This document shows, one piece after another, positions 47,501 to 60,366 of a DNA stretch of 64,000 nucleotides; position 1 is the first letter of the stretch, and each line of letters starts with the position of its first letter. The translations under genes and the position numbers were made by a program. The notes below the pieces were generated by a model that had not been told where the DNA came from, made no database searches, and saw only the letters and a list, made by a program, of their open reading frames with translations. Source of the stretch: Megaleporinus macrocephalus (lineage: Eukaryota > Chordata > Actinopteri > Characiformes > Anostomidae); assembly GCA_021613375.1 (NCBI GenBank), contig CM038703.1:24106194-24170193 (forward strand), read 5' to 3'.

Positions 47501-48343
47501 TCTCCAGCAGCAGCTCAGGAACTTCCCTGACCATGTCCTCACCGAACTGCTGTTCTTCTGCTTTAATTTTAATGTCAGAATTAATAATATCAGCATTTGT
47601 CGTGATAATTTAGAGCTCACTTGATTCTGAACATGCTACTGTTTTCTCCTACTCACCCAGAGGTGAGCTGGTGGATGCTGCAGCATCATCCATTGTTACC
47701 ATCAGGTCCCTGATGGTGTCGTCCTTTGTAGGTACAGAGGTCAGCGTCTTATTCTCTGCTTTTATAGAATTAAACATTCTCAGTTTTCCAGTTTGTTCTT
47801 TCTAAAAGTATCAATTTGTGTGCTTTACTCACCCAGACTCTGATCACTGGCTGCAACTGTGTCCTCCAGCAGCAGCTCAGGAACCTCTCTAACAATGTCC
47901 TCACTGAACTGATGTCCTTCTTCTTTCATTTTGATGTCAGACTTATTAATATTAATATTAACATGTCCTGATAATTTGGAGCCTACATGATTCTGAACAT
48001 GCTGGTGGTTTCTCCTACTCACCCAGAGGTGAGCTGGTGGATGCTGCAGCATGTATGTCAGCCTCTGAAGTGACCATAGTGACCTCTATTCCAACAACAA
48101 ATAACATTTTCCATTAAAACTTGTTATTTTGTATGAATTCATTTAACAAGATTTGAGCTCATATTAATTTCTCATAATGAGTTCTCAGCCTGTAATAACT
48201 GATTCAGTTTATTTTATAAACTATTCAGTAATTACAATCACATCTCCTCCTCTACTCACTCAGAAGCTGCTCAGCACCTGCTGTAATCTCCTCCAGAACC
48301 ACTTTCTTCAGGTCTTTGGAGATCTCCTCCTGTGGTGGAGGTG
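44560..48343 (-). CDS. Unrecognised multi-exon gene with repeated phase-1 exons
   Basis: Minus-strand exons (5' to 3'): 48343-48260, 48085-48023, 47922-47833, 47758-47657, 47560-47471, 47371-47297, an exon from about 46950 down to the LINE at 46724, 45890-45390, 45045-44941 and terminal 44720-44560 (stop 44562-44560). Eight internal exons (84, 63, 90, 102, 90, 75, 501, 105 nt) are divisible by three, start after AG, end before GT and read open as phase 1-1. Exon pairs repeat: EDIVREVPELLLEDTVAASD with EDMVREVPELLLENTVAISD, and TIRDLMVTMDDAAAS with IIRELMVTLDATGTS. The 501-nt exon has a hydrophobic run (MKQLLLLVIYKLLTIMLLIM) and then YSDGFGQLLMFLHV, resembling YDSDTVGRLTVFINV in the interrupted exon. 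The tail is basic (PKRKRRRK). This could be a type II membrane protein. No start exon was placed; a frame shift occurs in GAA-rich sequence upstream. Some acceptors lack pyrimidine tracts. Gene or young pseudogene. Confidence 0.45.
46233..46724 (+). mobile_element. LINE 3' tail inserted in the minus-strand gene
   Basis: Near-identical to the tail at 53050-53850: ATCACCAGCCAGCTCTC, ACTGTTTGACCAGAGGAGG, GAGTTTTTCCTTGCCACTG, CTGTAAAGCTGC and AAAAGCGCTATATAAATAAA with a TTGAC-repeat end. It is 5' truncated. It lies between a coding segment ending LLELDELLG (46728 side) and one encoding AAETP before a donor at about 46195, so it probably split one exon. Confidence 0.85.
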
Positions 48344-48760
48344 CTGGTGTCTCAGCCGATCAGGTGATCAGTCACCTCCTTCTCCACATTTGTGGCTTCC
48401 TGGCCCGTATGAATTTCTGCTTCTCCGTCTTTGATGTTTCCATCCTTTCTCCACTTTCCTCTTTTCTTCTTCTTCTTCTTCTTCTTCTTCTTCTTTTTCT
48501 TCTTCTGTGTTCTCAGTCTCTCCTCTGTGCCTGTGTCAGAGGCCTCTGCAGCACCAAAACCAGAGGCAGCTCATCTTTACTGTTGTTCTGTTTGGAGCTT
48601 CAACACAGACTGATAGGAAACGCTCTCTCCATTTCACAAGTCTTCTCCTTCCACACACAGTATTCCTTATTGATTATGACTTCACAGCAGAATTTCACAC
48701 AGCATTCTATTACGTCTTTGTGGCTAAGTGAACTACAGAAAAAGGGCTGCAGGTAGTAAA
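48344..48760 (-). other. GAA/AAG-rich stretch upstream of the unrecognised gene
   Basis: A (TTC)n run at 48469-48504 reads on the minus strand as Lys- or Glu-rich protein, followed by KDGNIKDGEAEIHTGQEA and VEKEVTDHLI. A stop then lies one base out of frame with the exon starting at 48343. This could be the broken or misassembled first exon. Confidence 0.3.
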
Positions 48761-49077
48761 TCATAGTAATGCTGCTGTTGAATTATTGTTATCAGATAAT
48801 ATGAGTGAGAATAAATTCAGATCACTGATTATTTTTAGAAAAAGTGCTGTAACTTCATTTTATCACCTCACAGTAAACAAATCGCAGTAACTGTATGAAC
48901 AGTTCTACAGGTGCCATAGAATCAATTCACTCAGCATTTAAATCATTCTCTGATGTCAATGTTTTGGCTACATGTAAATATATATCCTGTTATTAATTAT
49001 CACAGCTGCTCCTAATGAATCTCCAATTAGTCCCTAAATAAAGTTCTCCACCTTCTATGGCTATGTCAGTGCTGGGG

Positions 49078-49800
49078 GGCTAAGATATACATGCTGGTGG
49101 GCTATAATATTGGTGGTGGTTTGTTATGTAATCGAGGACGGTGGGCTATGATATTGCGGAGATTGGGCTTTGATATCAGGGGTGGTGGGCTTTGATATTC
49201 AGAGTAGTGTGCCATGATATCATGTGCAGTGGGCTATGACCTCAGGTGTGATGGGCTATGATATCTGGGGAGGCGAGCTATGATATCTGGGGCGGTGGGC
49301 TATGTGTGCAGTTGGCTTTGGTTTCAGGGTGGTGGACTATGATATCATGGCTGTGGTCTATGATATATAGTGGGCTGAGATTTTGGGTTTGTGGGTATGA
49401 TATCAGGGGTGGAGAGCTATGATATTAGAGGGCAGTGGGCTATGATATCAGGGGCGGTGGGCTATCATATCAGGGTACAGTGGGCTACGATATCGGGGCA
49501 GTGGGCTACGATATCAGGGGGTGGTGAACTATGATATCAGAGGGCAGTGGGCTATGATATCAGGGGCAGTGGGCTATGATATCAGAGGGCAGTGGGCTAT
49601 GATATACAGGCTGGTGGGCTATGATATCAGTGGTGGTCTATGATATCAGGGTTGGTGTAATATGATATCAGGGGCGGTGAGCTATGATATCATTGGGAGT
49701 AGGCTATGATGTCAGGGGTGGTGGGCCATGATATTGTGGGTGGTGGGCTATAATATACAGGCTGGTGGGCTATGATATTGGCGGCAGTGGGTTATGTGAG
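49078..49800. repeat. Minisatellite, unit GGGCTATGATATCAGGGGCGGT
   Basis: About 30 diverged head-to-tail units of some 20-24 bases around GGGCTATGATATCAGG. The same unit returns at 51783-51975 after the L1 remnant. Confidence 0.9.
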
Positions 49801-50061
49801 ATTTAGAAAATCATAAAAATAAAAAAACAAGCTATAGAAACACCTCCGTCAACCAGCAAGTCAGTGTTTGAAGCCTGTTGTGAGAAATAAAGTAAACAAC
49901 TTGCTGTAAAGTTTAAACGCTAGAGCAAAATGATCCGAGACGGAGAGTCGCGTGATGCAGCCACCACGGGCGGACATGTATCTGTGAGCTACGGGTTAGC
50001 CTCAGCACTAATGCCCTTGTAATAACTAACTATATCTATATATATATATCTATATCTATAT

Positions 50062-50514
50062 ATGGAAAAGGAGATAGCCTTTCAAAAGGAGAAAGCGGAT
50101 GACTTGGAAAACCGGAGCAAAAGATCAAATGTGAAAATTGTGAACATCCCAAAAAATGCTGAGGGTAATGATGTGGTGGGCTACATGGATTGTCTCATCC
50201 CGGGACTTTCTCAAGAGGAACACTTCCCCGCCCTGGTCATCATTGAGGGAGCTCACCACTTGGGGAAAGCCGCGAAGTGCGTCAGGCCTATCCTTGTGAA
50301 GTTACTAAGCTACAGGGATAAAGACAAGGTGCTCCGCTTGGCCAGAAACAAGGGGACTGTTTATTTGTATACCAAACGAATCTTCTCTTACCCAGATTAC
50401 AGCATCGAGGTGCAACGCAGGATGACCGCTTACAGTGAGGTAAAGAAAAAGCTACAAGATAAAAACATTGAATACGCCAGCCGCTACCCTGATAAACTGA
50501 GGATCCGACACTGA
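50062..50514 (+). pseudogene. L1-type ORF1 protein fragment
   Basis: A 150-residue open frame. It begins in a coiled-coil-like acidic/basic stretch (KEKADDLENRSKRSNVKIVN), then NIPKNAEGND, then a C-terminal domain with RPILVKLLSYRDKDKVLRLA and IFSYPDYSIEVQRRM. This is the trimerising nucleic-acid chaperone layout of L1 ORF1p. It lacks the first part of the coiled coil and a clear leader. It pairs with ORF2 pieces 0.5 kb downstream. Confidence 0.75.
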
Positions 50515-51019
50515 GGGGTATTTAAGCTTTATTTAGCACCATCTAAGAGGACCAGAACATTTCCCGCGTGCGAGACGAATCCACACCACAACTGTAAATG
50601 GTAAGGCACCGTCACACAAGATGGTAGAAACGTAGCTATTAATCACTGTGCCTTCTCTTAAATGTTATAATGATGTCTTTAAATACAATACCTGTGTACA
50701 TATTTACCTGTAAACACCATTTGTATGCTATAGAGATGTCACTTATATACAAAAAGCTCATATATTTAATCAAGGGCGTAGGAGCGCATTTGACATTTGG
50801 GGGGACACATTTGCTAATATGAATGAAAGCCCACCCTGTCCCCTAAGATATTACCTATAAGCTGATTCCACTATAGGTAAGGTAGTAAATCACTGTATGT
50901 AGAGTGACGTAGAACAACATTTGTGTAATTATAGTAAATACAACATTATCCCTTAGTGACACTGCCCATGGATGCAGAAAAAAACCCAGAATTGAACCTG
51001 GTTTTCTTTTTGAGACTCT

Positions 51020-51660
51020 GAAGGCCATGAATTTTGGAGACACCTTTAACAGATACGCTAAAAAACTCTGACCCAGGTCACAGATCCTGACTAATGGAGT
51101 CATGTTGGATGCCCTCACAAGCCCCCCTGGCTTATTCTCTATCGCTATAAAACCATTACCCATTGTAATCCGCTCGGATTTATCTATCACAGGAATGAAA
51201 ATAGGCAAAGAGGAGCATAAACTGGTGCTTTATGCAGACGATCTATTAGTATTTATATCCCAAGCCCCAAAATCCTTCCCATCTTTTCTTACATGCCTTA
51301 AATCATGCAGTGCAGTTTCAGGTCATAAAATGAGAGTGAAAATAGTTTCACTGTCATAAAAGAGTTTCTGTCATATTTATTTCCAATAAATATGACAGAA
51401 CAGCAGATAAAAGTGTTACCTGGCTTCTTTAAATGGTGTCTTGATAGTCAAATCCATTGCTGTTAATGTTTGTTCCTCATATGACAAAGTCTACCAAGAG
51501 AATATCATATCATTACCATATCATTAATTAACAAATCCAAAGCACATTTATCTTTAATTAGTAAAGCTAACACAATTAAAATAAAGCTTTTACCTAAATT
51601 AATTAATAAAGGTGGTTTAAATCTTCCAAATTTCAGAATCTATTTGTAAGCACTTCCTCT
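51020..51660 (+). pseudogene. L1-type ORF2 remnants
   Basis: A piece at about 51100-51360 has LFSIAIKPLPIVIRSD and the active-site box LYADDLLVFI followed by SAVSGHKM. A second at about 51600-51650 reads KGGLNLPNFRIY, the segment that follows RT in L1. The endonuclease and most of RT are missing. With ORF1 it makes one heavily deleted L1 copy sitting inside the GATATC minisatellite. Confidence 0.75.
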
Positions 51661-51782
51661 CAGTGCCTGCAGGGGTCTCAGTCTCCAGAATACTAGGTAT
51701 CCCTGGACACACACACACACCAATCATTACACATACCTGTCACCCATTACAGCTCACAGTGCGTGGTATTGAATGTGACAAC

Positions 51783-51975
51783 ATCTGGTGGGCTATGATA
51801 TCGAGAGCGATGTGCTACGATTTAAGGGGTGGTGGGCTTTGATGTAAGGACCACCCCAAGGTCTATGATATAAGGGGTGGTGCGATATGATATCATGCAT
51901 GGTGGGTTATGATATCGAGGGCGATGTGCTACGATTTAAGAGGTGATGGGCTATGATATCAGGGACATTGGATTA
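51783..51975. repeat. Minisatellite, second part
   Basis: Same TGGGCTATGATATC unit as at 49078-49800. A CA run lies nearby at about 51709. Confidence 0.85.
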
Positions 51976-52249
51976 AGATATCAGCGGAGGACATCATTAA
52001 CATTTTACCCAATAGAACAAAGTACAAAGAACATCCTGTTAGACCAGCCGTGTCCAGTCTTATCCACAAAGGTCCCATGTGGCTGCAGATTTCCATTACA
52101 ACAAGACCAAAATGGAGATGCAGGGTTTTGTTCTCAGAAGGTCTGGAGATGCGGGTTATGAACTTCTTAATGCAGGAAATTACAGACAGAGCTGATTCAT
52201 ACAGTGACTCTATGAGCTGAGAGAATGATTAATAAGCATTCGGTCCAAA

Positions 52250-53852
52250 GGCTGCTCGGATTAAATGTTCAGACTCAGATCTGACATTTATTCAACACAT
52301 AGGTAATATTACAAGGACAGCGTTTCTTCACCTGCGAAACATATCAAAGTTAAGAAATGCGTTACCTATATTTGATGCTGAAAAGTTAGTGCACGCCTTT
52401 ATAATCTCAAGGCTGGATTATTGTAATGCATTATTGTCAGGATGCTCCAGCAGGAACCTGAATTAATTGCAGTTAGTTCAGAACGCTGCAGCTACAGCAC
52501 TAACTAAAACCAGGAAATATGATCACATAATTTCCTATTATGAACCGCCACGCTTACTTAGATCATAGGATGCTGGTTTTCCAATAGTTCCAAAAATTCT
52601 GAAGACTTCAATGGGGTGAAGAGCTTTTTCCTACAAAGCCCCCAAATTGTGGAATAATCCCCCAGTTAATGTCCGGGACTCTGACACAGTCTCAACTTTT
52701 AAGTCTAGACTAAAAACATACTTGTTTAGTGTAGCTTTTGGTAATTAATCTTCTTTTTAGATAAAGGCAGGAGATCCGGGGGTTCATGGACACATAGGTT
52801 TATGGTAAACCGAGATGTTGGTGCTGTTATCCCACCACTTCACGCGATCACACAGGTTTGTTGATGGTGGAGTGGGGGGATCCCAGTGTCTCAGGGTGCT
52901 CTCATGTCCATGTTACCTTCTGGTTCTCTCCTTTTAATTTAGGCTGTTATAGTTAGATCTGCCGGAGTCACCAGCCGAACTCAAAAATTCTGAATATTTA
53001 TATTCTCTACAGTCATACTCCTGAGCCCAACTAACTTAAAAGCTGTTGGATGACTGACCATCAGGGCCCTTCTCCCTACCCATCACCAGCCAGCTCTCTT
53101 GTCCATTTGTGTCAACTGCTACACCCAGATGCACCAGCACTGAGATAGGATGGGACTGTTTCAGCTCATGCCTACTTTTATATAAAAAATCAGCCTCAGT
53201 CAGAGACTATCTCTACCTGTGCAGCTTCTAAAGCTTTGCTATCCAGATTTCAAACAGAGACTCTTTTCTTTGGAGTTTAGTTTATTAAACTGTAAATACT
53301 GTTTGACCAGAGGAGGATGGGTCTCCCCTTGAGAATCTGGTTCCTCCCAAGGTTTCTTCCTCCAGTCTGAGGGAGTTTTTCCTTGCCACTGTTGCCTCTG
53401 GCTTGCTCACTATTATATTATTTATTCTAATATCGCTGCTATAGACCATATCACAAAGTCACTTTAAACAGATATGCAAAAGTTTCTACATATGTCCTCC
53501 TGTATATCTTATGTATATATGTTGTGTATGTTTTGTATAGTCCTTTATATGTTTCAGTTATAACTATATGTATATTGTACAGCTTATTTTTACTTTAATA
53601 TTGTCTATTTATTGTATGTTTGCACTGTTTTCCATATATAATGCTGCCCTGCTGTAGAGTTGTATCTGGGCCTCATCCCAAGCATTTCAAAGCATGTTAT
53701 GTCCTGACATGATGTGCAAATGACAAATAAACTTGAAATTTGAAACTTGAAACACTGGGGGATAAATGTTGTAACTGTCTGTTTTCAAAACTCTGTAAAG
53801 CTGCATTGAGACAACATCGTTGCAAAAAGCGCTATATAAATAAACTTGACCT
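52250..53852 (+). mobile_element. LINE copy (end of RT plus 3' tail)
   Basis: The first part encodes a decayed RT C-terminal region: DLTFIQHIGNITRTAFLHLR, KLVHAFIISRLDYCNALLSG, then stops and frame changes. The 3' region continues with CCAGCCAGCTCTC, GAGTTTTTCCTTGCCACTG and GCGCTATATAAATAAA. The coding motifs suit an L2/CR1-like fish LINE; exact clade not settled. Another element is inserted in its tail. Confidence 0.8.
53412..53753 (+). mobile_element. Nested insertion inside the LINE tail
   Basis: The tail reads GGCTTGCTCACT, then about 340 foreign bases, then CACTGGGGGATA, whereas the uninterrupted tail at 46.6 kb reads GGCTTGTTCACTGGGGGATA. CACT is repeated on both sides, like a short target duplication. 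The insert ends GACAAATAAACTTGAAATTTG, like a LINE or SINE 3' end. Confidence 0.7.
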
Positions 53853-53872
53853 GACTTGACATTTCAGGCTGT

Positions 53873-53988
53873 TTCATCTATCTATCTATCTATCTATCTA
53901 TCTATTACACACTCAGCACACACGTACTGTTTATAAACAACAATCATCTATCTATCTATCTATCTAGCTAGATCTAGATAGCTATCTA
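53873..53988. repeat. TATC microsatellite with spacer
   Basis: (TATC)n, then ACACTCAGCACACACGTACT, TTTATAAACAACAATCA, then (TATC)n again. The same compound occurs at 55471-55624, so it flanks the Tc1 copy on both sides. Confidence 0.85.
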
Positions 53989-55467
<1,479 letters not shown>

Positions 55468-55468
55468 T

Positions 55469-55470
<2 letters not shown>

Positions 55471-55533
<63 letters not shown>

Positions 55534-55566
55534 TAAACACTCAGCACACACTGTTTATAAACAATC

Positions 55567-55624
<58 letters not shown>
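55471..55624. repeat. TATC microsatellite with spacer
   Basis: Two long (TATC)n runs around ACACTCAGCACACACTGTTT. Mirror partner of 53873-53988 on the other side of the Tc1 copy. Its open frame is only the repeat itself. Confidence 0.95.
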
Positions 55625-55639
55625 ACAACTGTCTCAGGA

Positions 55640-56590
55640 GTATGACTGTAGAGAATATGAAAGTAAACAGATGAAAAATTGCAGAGTGTGACTGGTGACT
55701 CCAGTAGAACTAACTATAACAGCCTAAACTAAAAGGAGAGAACCAGAAGGTAACATAGACATGAGAGCACCCTGAGAAACTGGGATTCCCCACTCCACCG
55801 TCAACAAACCTGTGTGATTGCGTGAAGTGGTGGGACAACAGCACCAACATCTCGGTTTACCATAAACCTCTGTGTCCATGAATCCCCAGAACTCCTCGTT
55901 TATCTAAAGGAGAACAATAATCACTAAAACCTAAACTAAACAAATATGTTTTCCGTCTACACTTAAAGGTTGAGACTGTGTCAGAGTCCCGAACATTAAC
56001 TGGGAGATTATTTCACAATTTGGGGGCTTTGTAGGAAAAAGCTCTCCCCCCCATTAAAGTCCTCTGAATTTTGGAAACCAATAGCAAACCAGCATCCTGT
56101 GACCTGAGTAAGCATGGCGGTTCATAATAGGAAATAAGATCTTGCAGGTACTTCGTTGCGAGACAGCGCAGGGCTTTATACGTTATTTATACGTATGATA
56201 CGAAATTTAACAGAAAGCCAGTGTAGCTGATAAAACTGGACTGATGTCATCGAATTTCCTGGTTTTAGTTAGTACTCCATCTGCAGCGTTCTGAACTAAC
56301 TGCAGTTTATTCAGGTTCCTGCTGGAGCATCCTGACAATAATGCATTACAGTAGTCTGGCCTTGAGGTTATAAAGGCATGTACCAACTTTTTAGCACCAA
56401 ACATAGATAACGCATTTCTTAACTTTGAAATGTTTTGCAGGTGAAGAAACGCTGTCCTTGTAATATTACCTATGTGTTGATTAAATGTCAGATCAAAGGT
56501 CAATTGTCACCCCAAGATTTTAGCTATAGAACCAGGAACTACAGAGAAGTCAGCAAGATTAAATCTGAACATTTAGTATGAGTAGCACCT
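55640..56590 (-). mobile_element. LINE copy, opposite orientation
   Basis: The reverse complement matches the 52250-53050 copy. The minus frame 56503-56207 reads TFNQHIGNITRTAFLHLQNI, then KLVHAFITSRPDYCNALLSG and NKLQLVQNAA, the region after RT. A frame change upstream separates VPGSIAKILGVTIDL from DLTFN. It lacks the GCGCTATATAAATAAA tail. Inverted relative to the first copy with the Tc1 between. Confidence 0.8.
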
Positions 56591-56848
56591 TCAAAAGTTC
56601 TGAACCAGTTTTCAGAACCTGTGGAGCAGATTTGATACATTTCTATAAGACTTGGTTAGTAAATTTCTCTAGAAGTAATGATCATCTCTCAGGTGAATCG
56701 TGACTTTCACTGTTGAAGGGCAGTGTGTAAAGCTTTAGATCAACCAATCATCAACCAGTTCTCTAGGACAGGACAGAGATGCATCTCATCATCCTTCATT
56801 GGCAAGCAGACATGATCAGAGCCTAACACAACATCAAAATTTCTGACA

Positions 56849-57110
56849 GTGAAGGAGCAACAACGACACCACCAGAAACCAGAAAGAAGAAGAGTGAGGA
56901 TGCGTGGTGGAAGGGTAAGGAGGCAAAACAGAGGAAGAGGCAGAAGAGGCCAAGAACATCTGTACCTTACAGAGGAAATAAGAGCCACAGTTCCAGACGA
57001 TGTCATCAATCATGGCCTTACGATGTCTGAAGCTGGTCGAAGGGTGGAGCTAAATGTTGGGTGAACTGTTTCCTCAATAATTCAAACAATTTCGAGGGAG
57101 AACATGTGTG
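56849..57110 (+). pseudogene. N-terminal fragment of a Tc/mariner-like transposase
   Basis: An Arg/Gly-rich stretch (RRVRMRGGRVRRQNRGRGRR) is followed by TEEIRATVPDDVINHGLTMSEAGRRV and, in another frame, SSIIQTF. This resembles the start of a fish DDE transposase family where a basic leader precedes a helix-turn-helix. The catalytic part is absent. Confidence 0.55.
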
Positions 57111-57310
57111 CAATCCAACAATGCAGTCTCTCCTGTAATACTTCATACCTCATGTAACTCTTCATACTACAATACTCCACTAGCATCTTACAGTATACAG
57201 TAAATATCTAAATATACTATACACACACTGTAACACACACACTGTAACACACATACATACATTTACATATGTACAGTGTGCATACACTATTAGCATCTCC
57301 TCCCCTCCTT

Positions 57311-57311
<1 letters not shown>

Positions 57312-57357
<46 letters not shown>
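57312..57357. repeat. AC microsatellite
   Basis: A pure AC run, then interrupted ACACAAACACAC to about 57405. Confidence 0.9.
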
Positions 57358-57362
<5 letters not shown>

Positions 57363-57439
57363 CACACAAACACACACGCACACACAAACATACTGTAACC
57401 CACAAACACCCACATTTACATATCTACGGCATGTATACA

Positions 57440-57815
57440 CCACAGCATCTCCTCACTTTCTTACTACACACCACAGAATCTCCTCACCTTCCTACTAAAC
57501 ACACACAGCACCTCCTCACCTTTTTACTAAACACACACACAGCATCTCTTCACCTTCTTACTACACACACACACACACAGCATCTCCTCACCTTCTTACT
57601 ACACACACAAAGCATCTCCTAACCTTCTTACCACACACACACACAGCATCTCCTCACCTTCTTACTACACACACACAGCATCTCCTAACCTTCTTACTAC
57701 ACACACACGCAGCATCTCCTCACCTTCTTACTAAACACAGCATTTCCTCACCTTTTTACTACACACAGCATCTCCTCACCTTCTTACTACACACTCAGCA
57801 TCTCCACACCTTCTT
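57440..57815. repeat. Minisatellite, same unit as 43.95-44.17 kb
   Basis: About a dozen units of CAGCATCTCCTCACCTTCTT with TACTACACACACA spacers of varying length. The right flank TTATTTGAGGTA matches the first array's TATATTTGAGGCA. Confidence 0.92.
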
Positions 57816-57869
57816 ATTTGAGGTACTTCTTTGTATGCAAAATGAACTGAAGAGTAATTATGACTTCTT

Positions 57870-58106
57870 TTACTTCTTCCTTATTTTTACACAGACCTCT
57901 ATATCAACATCTGAACCATCGACCTCAACCAGAAAGGGGAGTTCTGGATCTGTGCGCTGTAGTCCCAGAGAAGTGGAAAGGTAGCATTTAAGTTCCTTGA
58001 ATGCTCTCTGGGTGTCTGGTAGGAAGTCCCTCATGCCTTTCTTAGCGACAGCTGTAAAAAGAACACTGTTGAAAAGCACAGCATGAGGCGTAGAGACATG
58101 GAGCAT
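57870..58106 (-). pseudogene. Gypsy-type retrotransposon RT/RNase H fragment
   Basis: Within a 78-residue minus frame, QRAFKELKCYLSTSLGL and DPELPFLVEVDGSDVDIEV match the start of the RNase H-like domain after RT in gypsy elements. Neighbouring domains and LTRs are not seen. It is a short dead fragment. Confidence 0.65.
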
Positions 58107-59052
58107 GGTCAGTCCATAACTGCCTTAGATTTAGCCTAGCCCATTCTAAGCTGGCACGGGGAGACAAAAAAACCCAGGAAAGCTACTGACCGTGCATGGA
58201 AAAGAGACTTTTTTTTTATTAATGTAAGGATGGCTTTCCAAGTGCAGCTGGAGAATCCTTCTTACATGCTCTATGTGTTAGTCTAAACACAGCGGCTGAA
58301 GATTAGAATATCATCTAAGTATGTAATGCTGAAAGACGATAGGAAGGTTTTTTTTTGTTGCCAATGGTTAATGCAACAATTACTGTTTTTGAAAGTCTGT
58401 CAGAATGTTCCAGAGTGACGTCGGCATAACTAGATTAAAATATGGCAATGAAATATTTTCTCTACATTGACTGCAGGATTATTCTAATCAAATAATGTAC
58501 TGTATTTCCTCTGTGATTAGGTATCAGGATTATTTCTGCTGCAATGTTTTCTGATTTAGAGTAGTATTATTGTATTGTCCAGAAAGAACAGTTAATATCT
58601 TCTAGAAAGTAGAGCTTTATTGTTATTTATAATGTCCAATGTATTTAAGACACATAATATGCCACAGGTCAATACAATTTTCAAGTATGTTTAGGTTAAA
58701 ATTCTGCTTAAGGGACATATTTGTAGGGATTTTCAGTTACCATATGCCAAATGTCTTGGTAAAAAAAACATTGGAATGTGTTCCAAAATTTGAAGTGTAT
58801 GAAATATATTGTCTTTTCATTAAAAGAGTTCATGTTTTTTTCATGTTCTCCTTGTATGTTGAATAACTATATATGGTGGTGAAGTAAGTGGGTACTATGT
58901 GCTTAGTAATAAGTTGTGATGAGCGATGAACTCAATCAATACTGATCAGCAAATGTGCCTAACCTCGTGCTGCGCCGCACCGCGCCATGCCGTGATGTGC
59001 TGCGCCGCCCCACCACAAGAAGTTGCTACTCAGAAAAAATTTCCCAGGTTGG
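58107..59052. other. Intergenic DNA, no gene seen
   Basis: AT-rich, with a small GC-rich patch at about 58965-59015 (GCTGCGCCGC repeated). No recognised element. Confidence 0.3.
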
Positions 59053-59445
59053 CAGGTCTGTACATGTATTATGTACAGTACTGTACTGCTTACTGAATGT
59101 AAAACCTATATTTAAACTGTCATACTTGAATAATATGTTTTCAGCATGTATAACTGACCTACCGTAAACCTCAAAACACTGTTGTCTCTCCTTCAAATAC
59201 AAATCTTGCCTTTACAAAACAAGGATAGTAAAACATGCCGATTCCCAAATCCACATATATTACGCAACAGTCTCTATTTTACCCAGAATGATGCCCCCAA
59301 ACAAGAGAAACCAGCTGTTTCATTCTAGGGCCATGAATGTGTAGAATTATATCTGGTCATTTTTAAACCAGACGAGTGTCACACAACATCTCTGTGGAAC
59401 ATCAGAGAACAGTTTTAATTACTGAATAAATGCATTCTATGGCAC
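59053..59445. repeat. Interspersed repeat family A, copy 3
   Basis: Matches 36117-36494 of copy 1: TACATGTATTATGTACAG, TATATTTAAACTGTCATACT, AAACAAGNGAAACCAGCT, CATTCTAGGGCCA, CAGAGAACAGTTTTAA and TGAATAAATGCATTC. Only the right part of the element is present here. Confidence 0.8.
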
Positions 59446-60086
59446 ATTGGATGTGTTTCTGGCACAGTCTGATGTACATAGATGCTTTATGGATATTAAT
59501 GATGTTGAGGCATCAGTTTCTGTCAACTTAAGTATTAAGAAAGTAATTAGTTCTCACTTTTTTTGTCCTGTTCAAAAGATTGTCTCTAAAATAACATTTT
59601 CATGCCATTGTTAATTCCTGCAAACTGATGGTTTAATTAAAAAAAAAGCTAATTATTCTAAACAGCCATATTCCTGTAACCATCATAGATATGAATCCTA
59701 TATGCTAAAACATATTATTCTGGTTCTAGTCAAATAGAAATGAAACTTTTTTTAAAGTATATATTTTTTTAAAACTTTACTTTTAAAAACATTTTTTTTG
59801 TGGACATCTAGTATCAAACAGACGTATTCTGCTATGGTGGCATGTCGAAAAAAGAGCATGTGGATCCATGTGTTCTTTTAATGTGAGTACAGCGTGCTGA
59901 CTAGCCTCACTAGAGAACGTAGTGTGGATGCGAGAACGAGCTGTTTCTCATTGCAGATGGCGACACAGCGGTTTATATTCGGATGTAAAATATACGATGA
60001 ACGTCCAGCGTTTACTTCATCTGTCTCTGACAGAGTTTGAAGTTGGTGGGCCACATCTTGAAGTATGTTTAAAACAGTTAGCTGAA
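59446..60086. other. Intergenic DNA, no gene confirmed
   Basis: AT-rich. A frame starting ATGGCGACACAG at about 59959 runs 27 codons without recognisable features. Confidence 0.25.
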
Positions 60087-60181
60087 GTCCATATCAGCAT
60101 TAAACTGAACTAAACCGTCCCTATCAGCACTGAACTGAACTGAACCAAACCGTCCATATCAGCACTGAACTGAACCGTTCC
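60087..60181. repeat. Short minisatellite, three units
   Basis: GTCC(A/C)TATCAGCA(C/T)T followed by AACTGAACT-type sequence, repeated three times with a unit of about 30-35 bases. Confidence 0.75.
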
Positions 60182-60366
60182 TTTCCAAACCAAACTAGAG
60201 GCAGTCATTTGGTGCATGACTCTCAAAGCCATTCGCTAATGATCTTAAATCGTTTGCAATGGTTCTTAAAACACTGCTATAAGTAACACAGCGCTGATCT
60301 AAATGAATGAGGGTCAACAACTTATAGTGAGGATAGGACCGCCCACTTTATTAACATACAGACGGA

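Noticed and set aside
48316..48756. Plus-strand 146-codon frame
   Set aside because: It runs through a TTC repeat and is antisense to the better-supported minus-strand exons.
49078..49800. Possible CRISPR-like spacing in the GATATC array
   Set aside because: Units abut without unique spacers; an ordinary minisatellite.
50855..51208. Minus-strand 117-codon frame
   Set aside because: Antisense shadow over the L1 ORF2 remnant.
59959..60042. 27-codon frame starting ATGGCGACACAG
   Set aside because: Too short, no downstream donor or family match.
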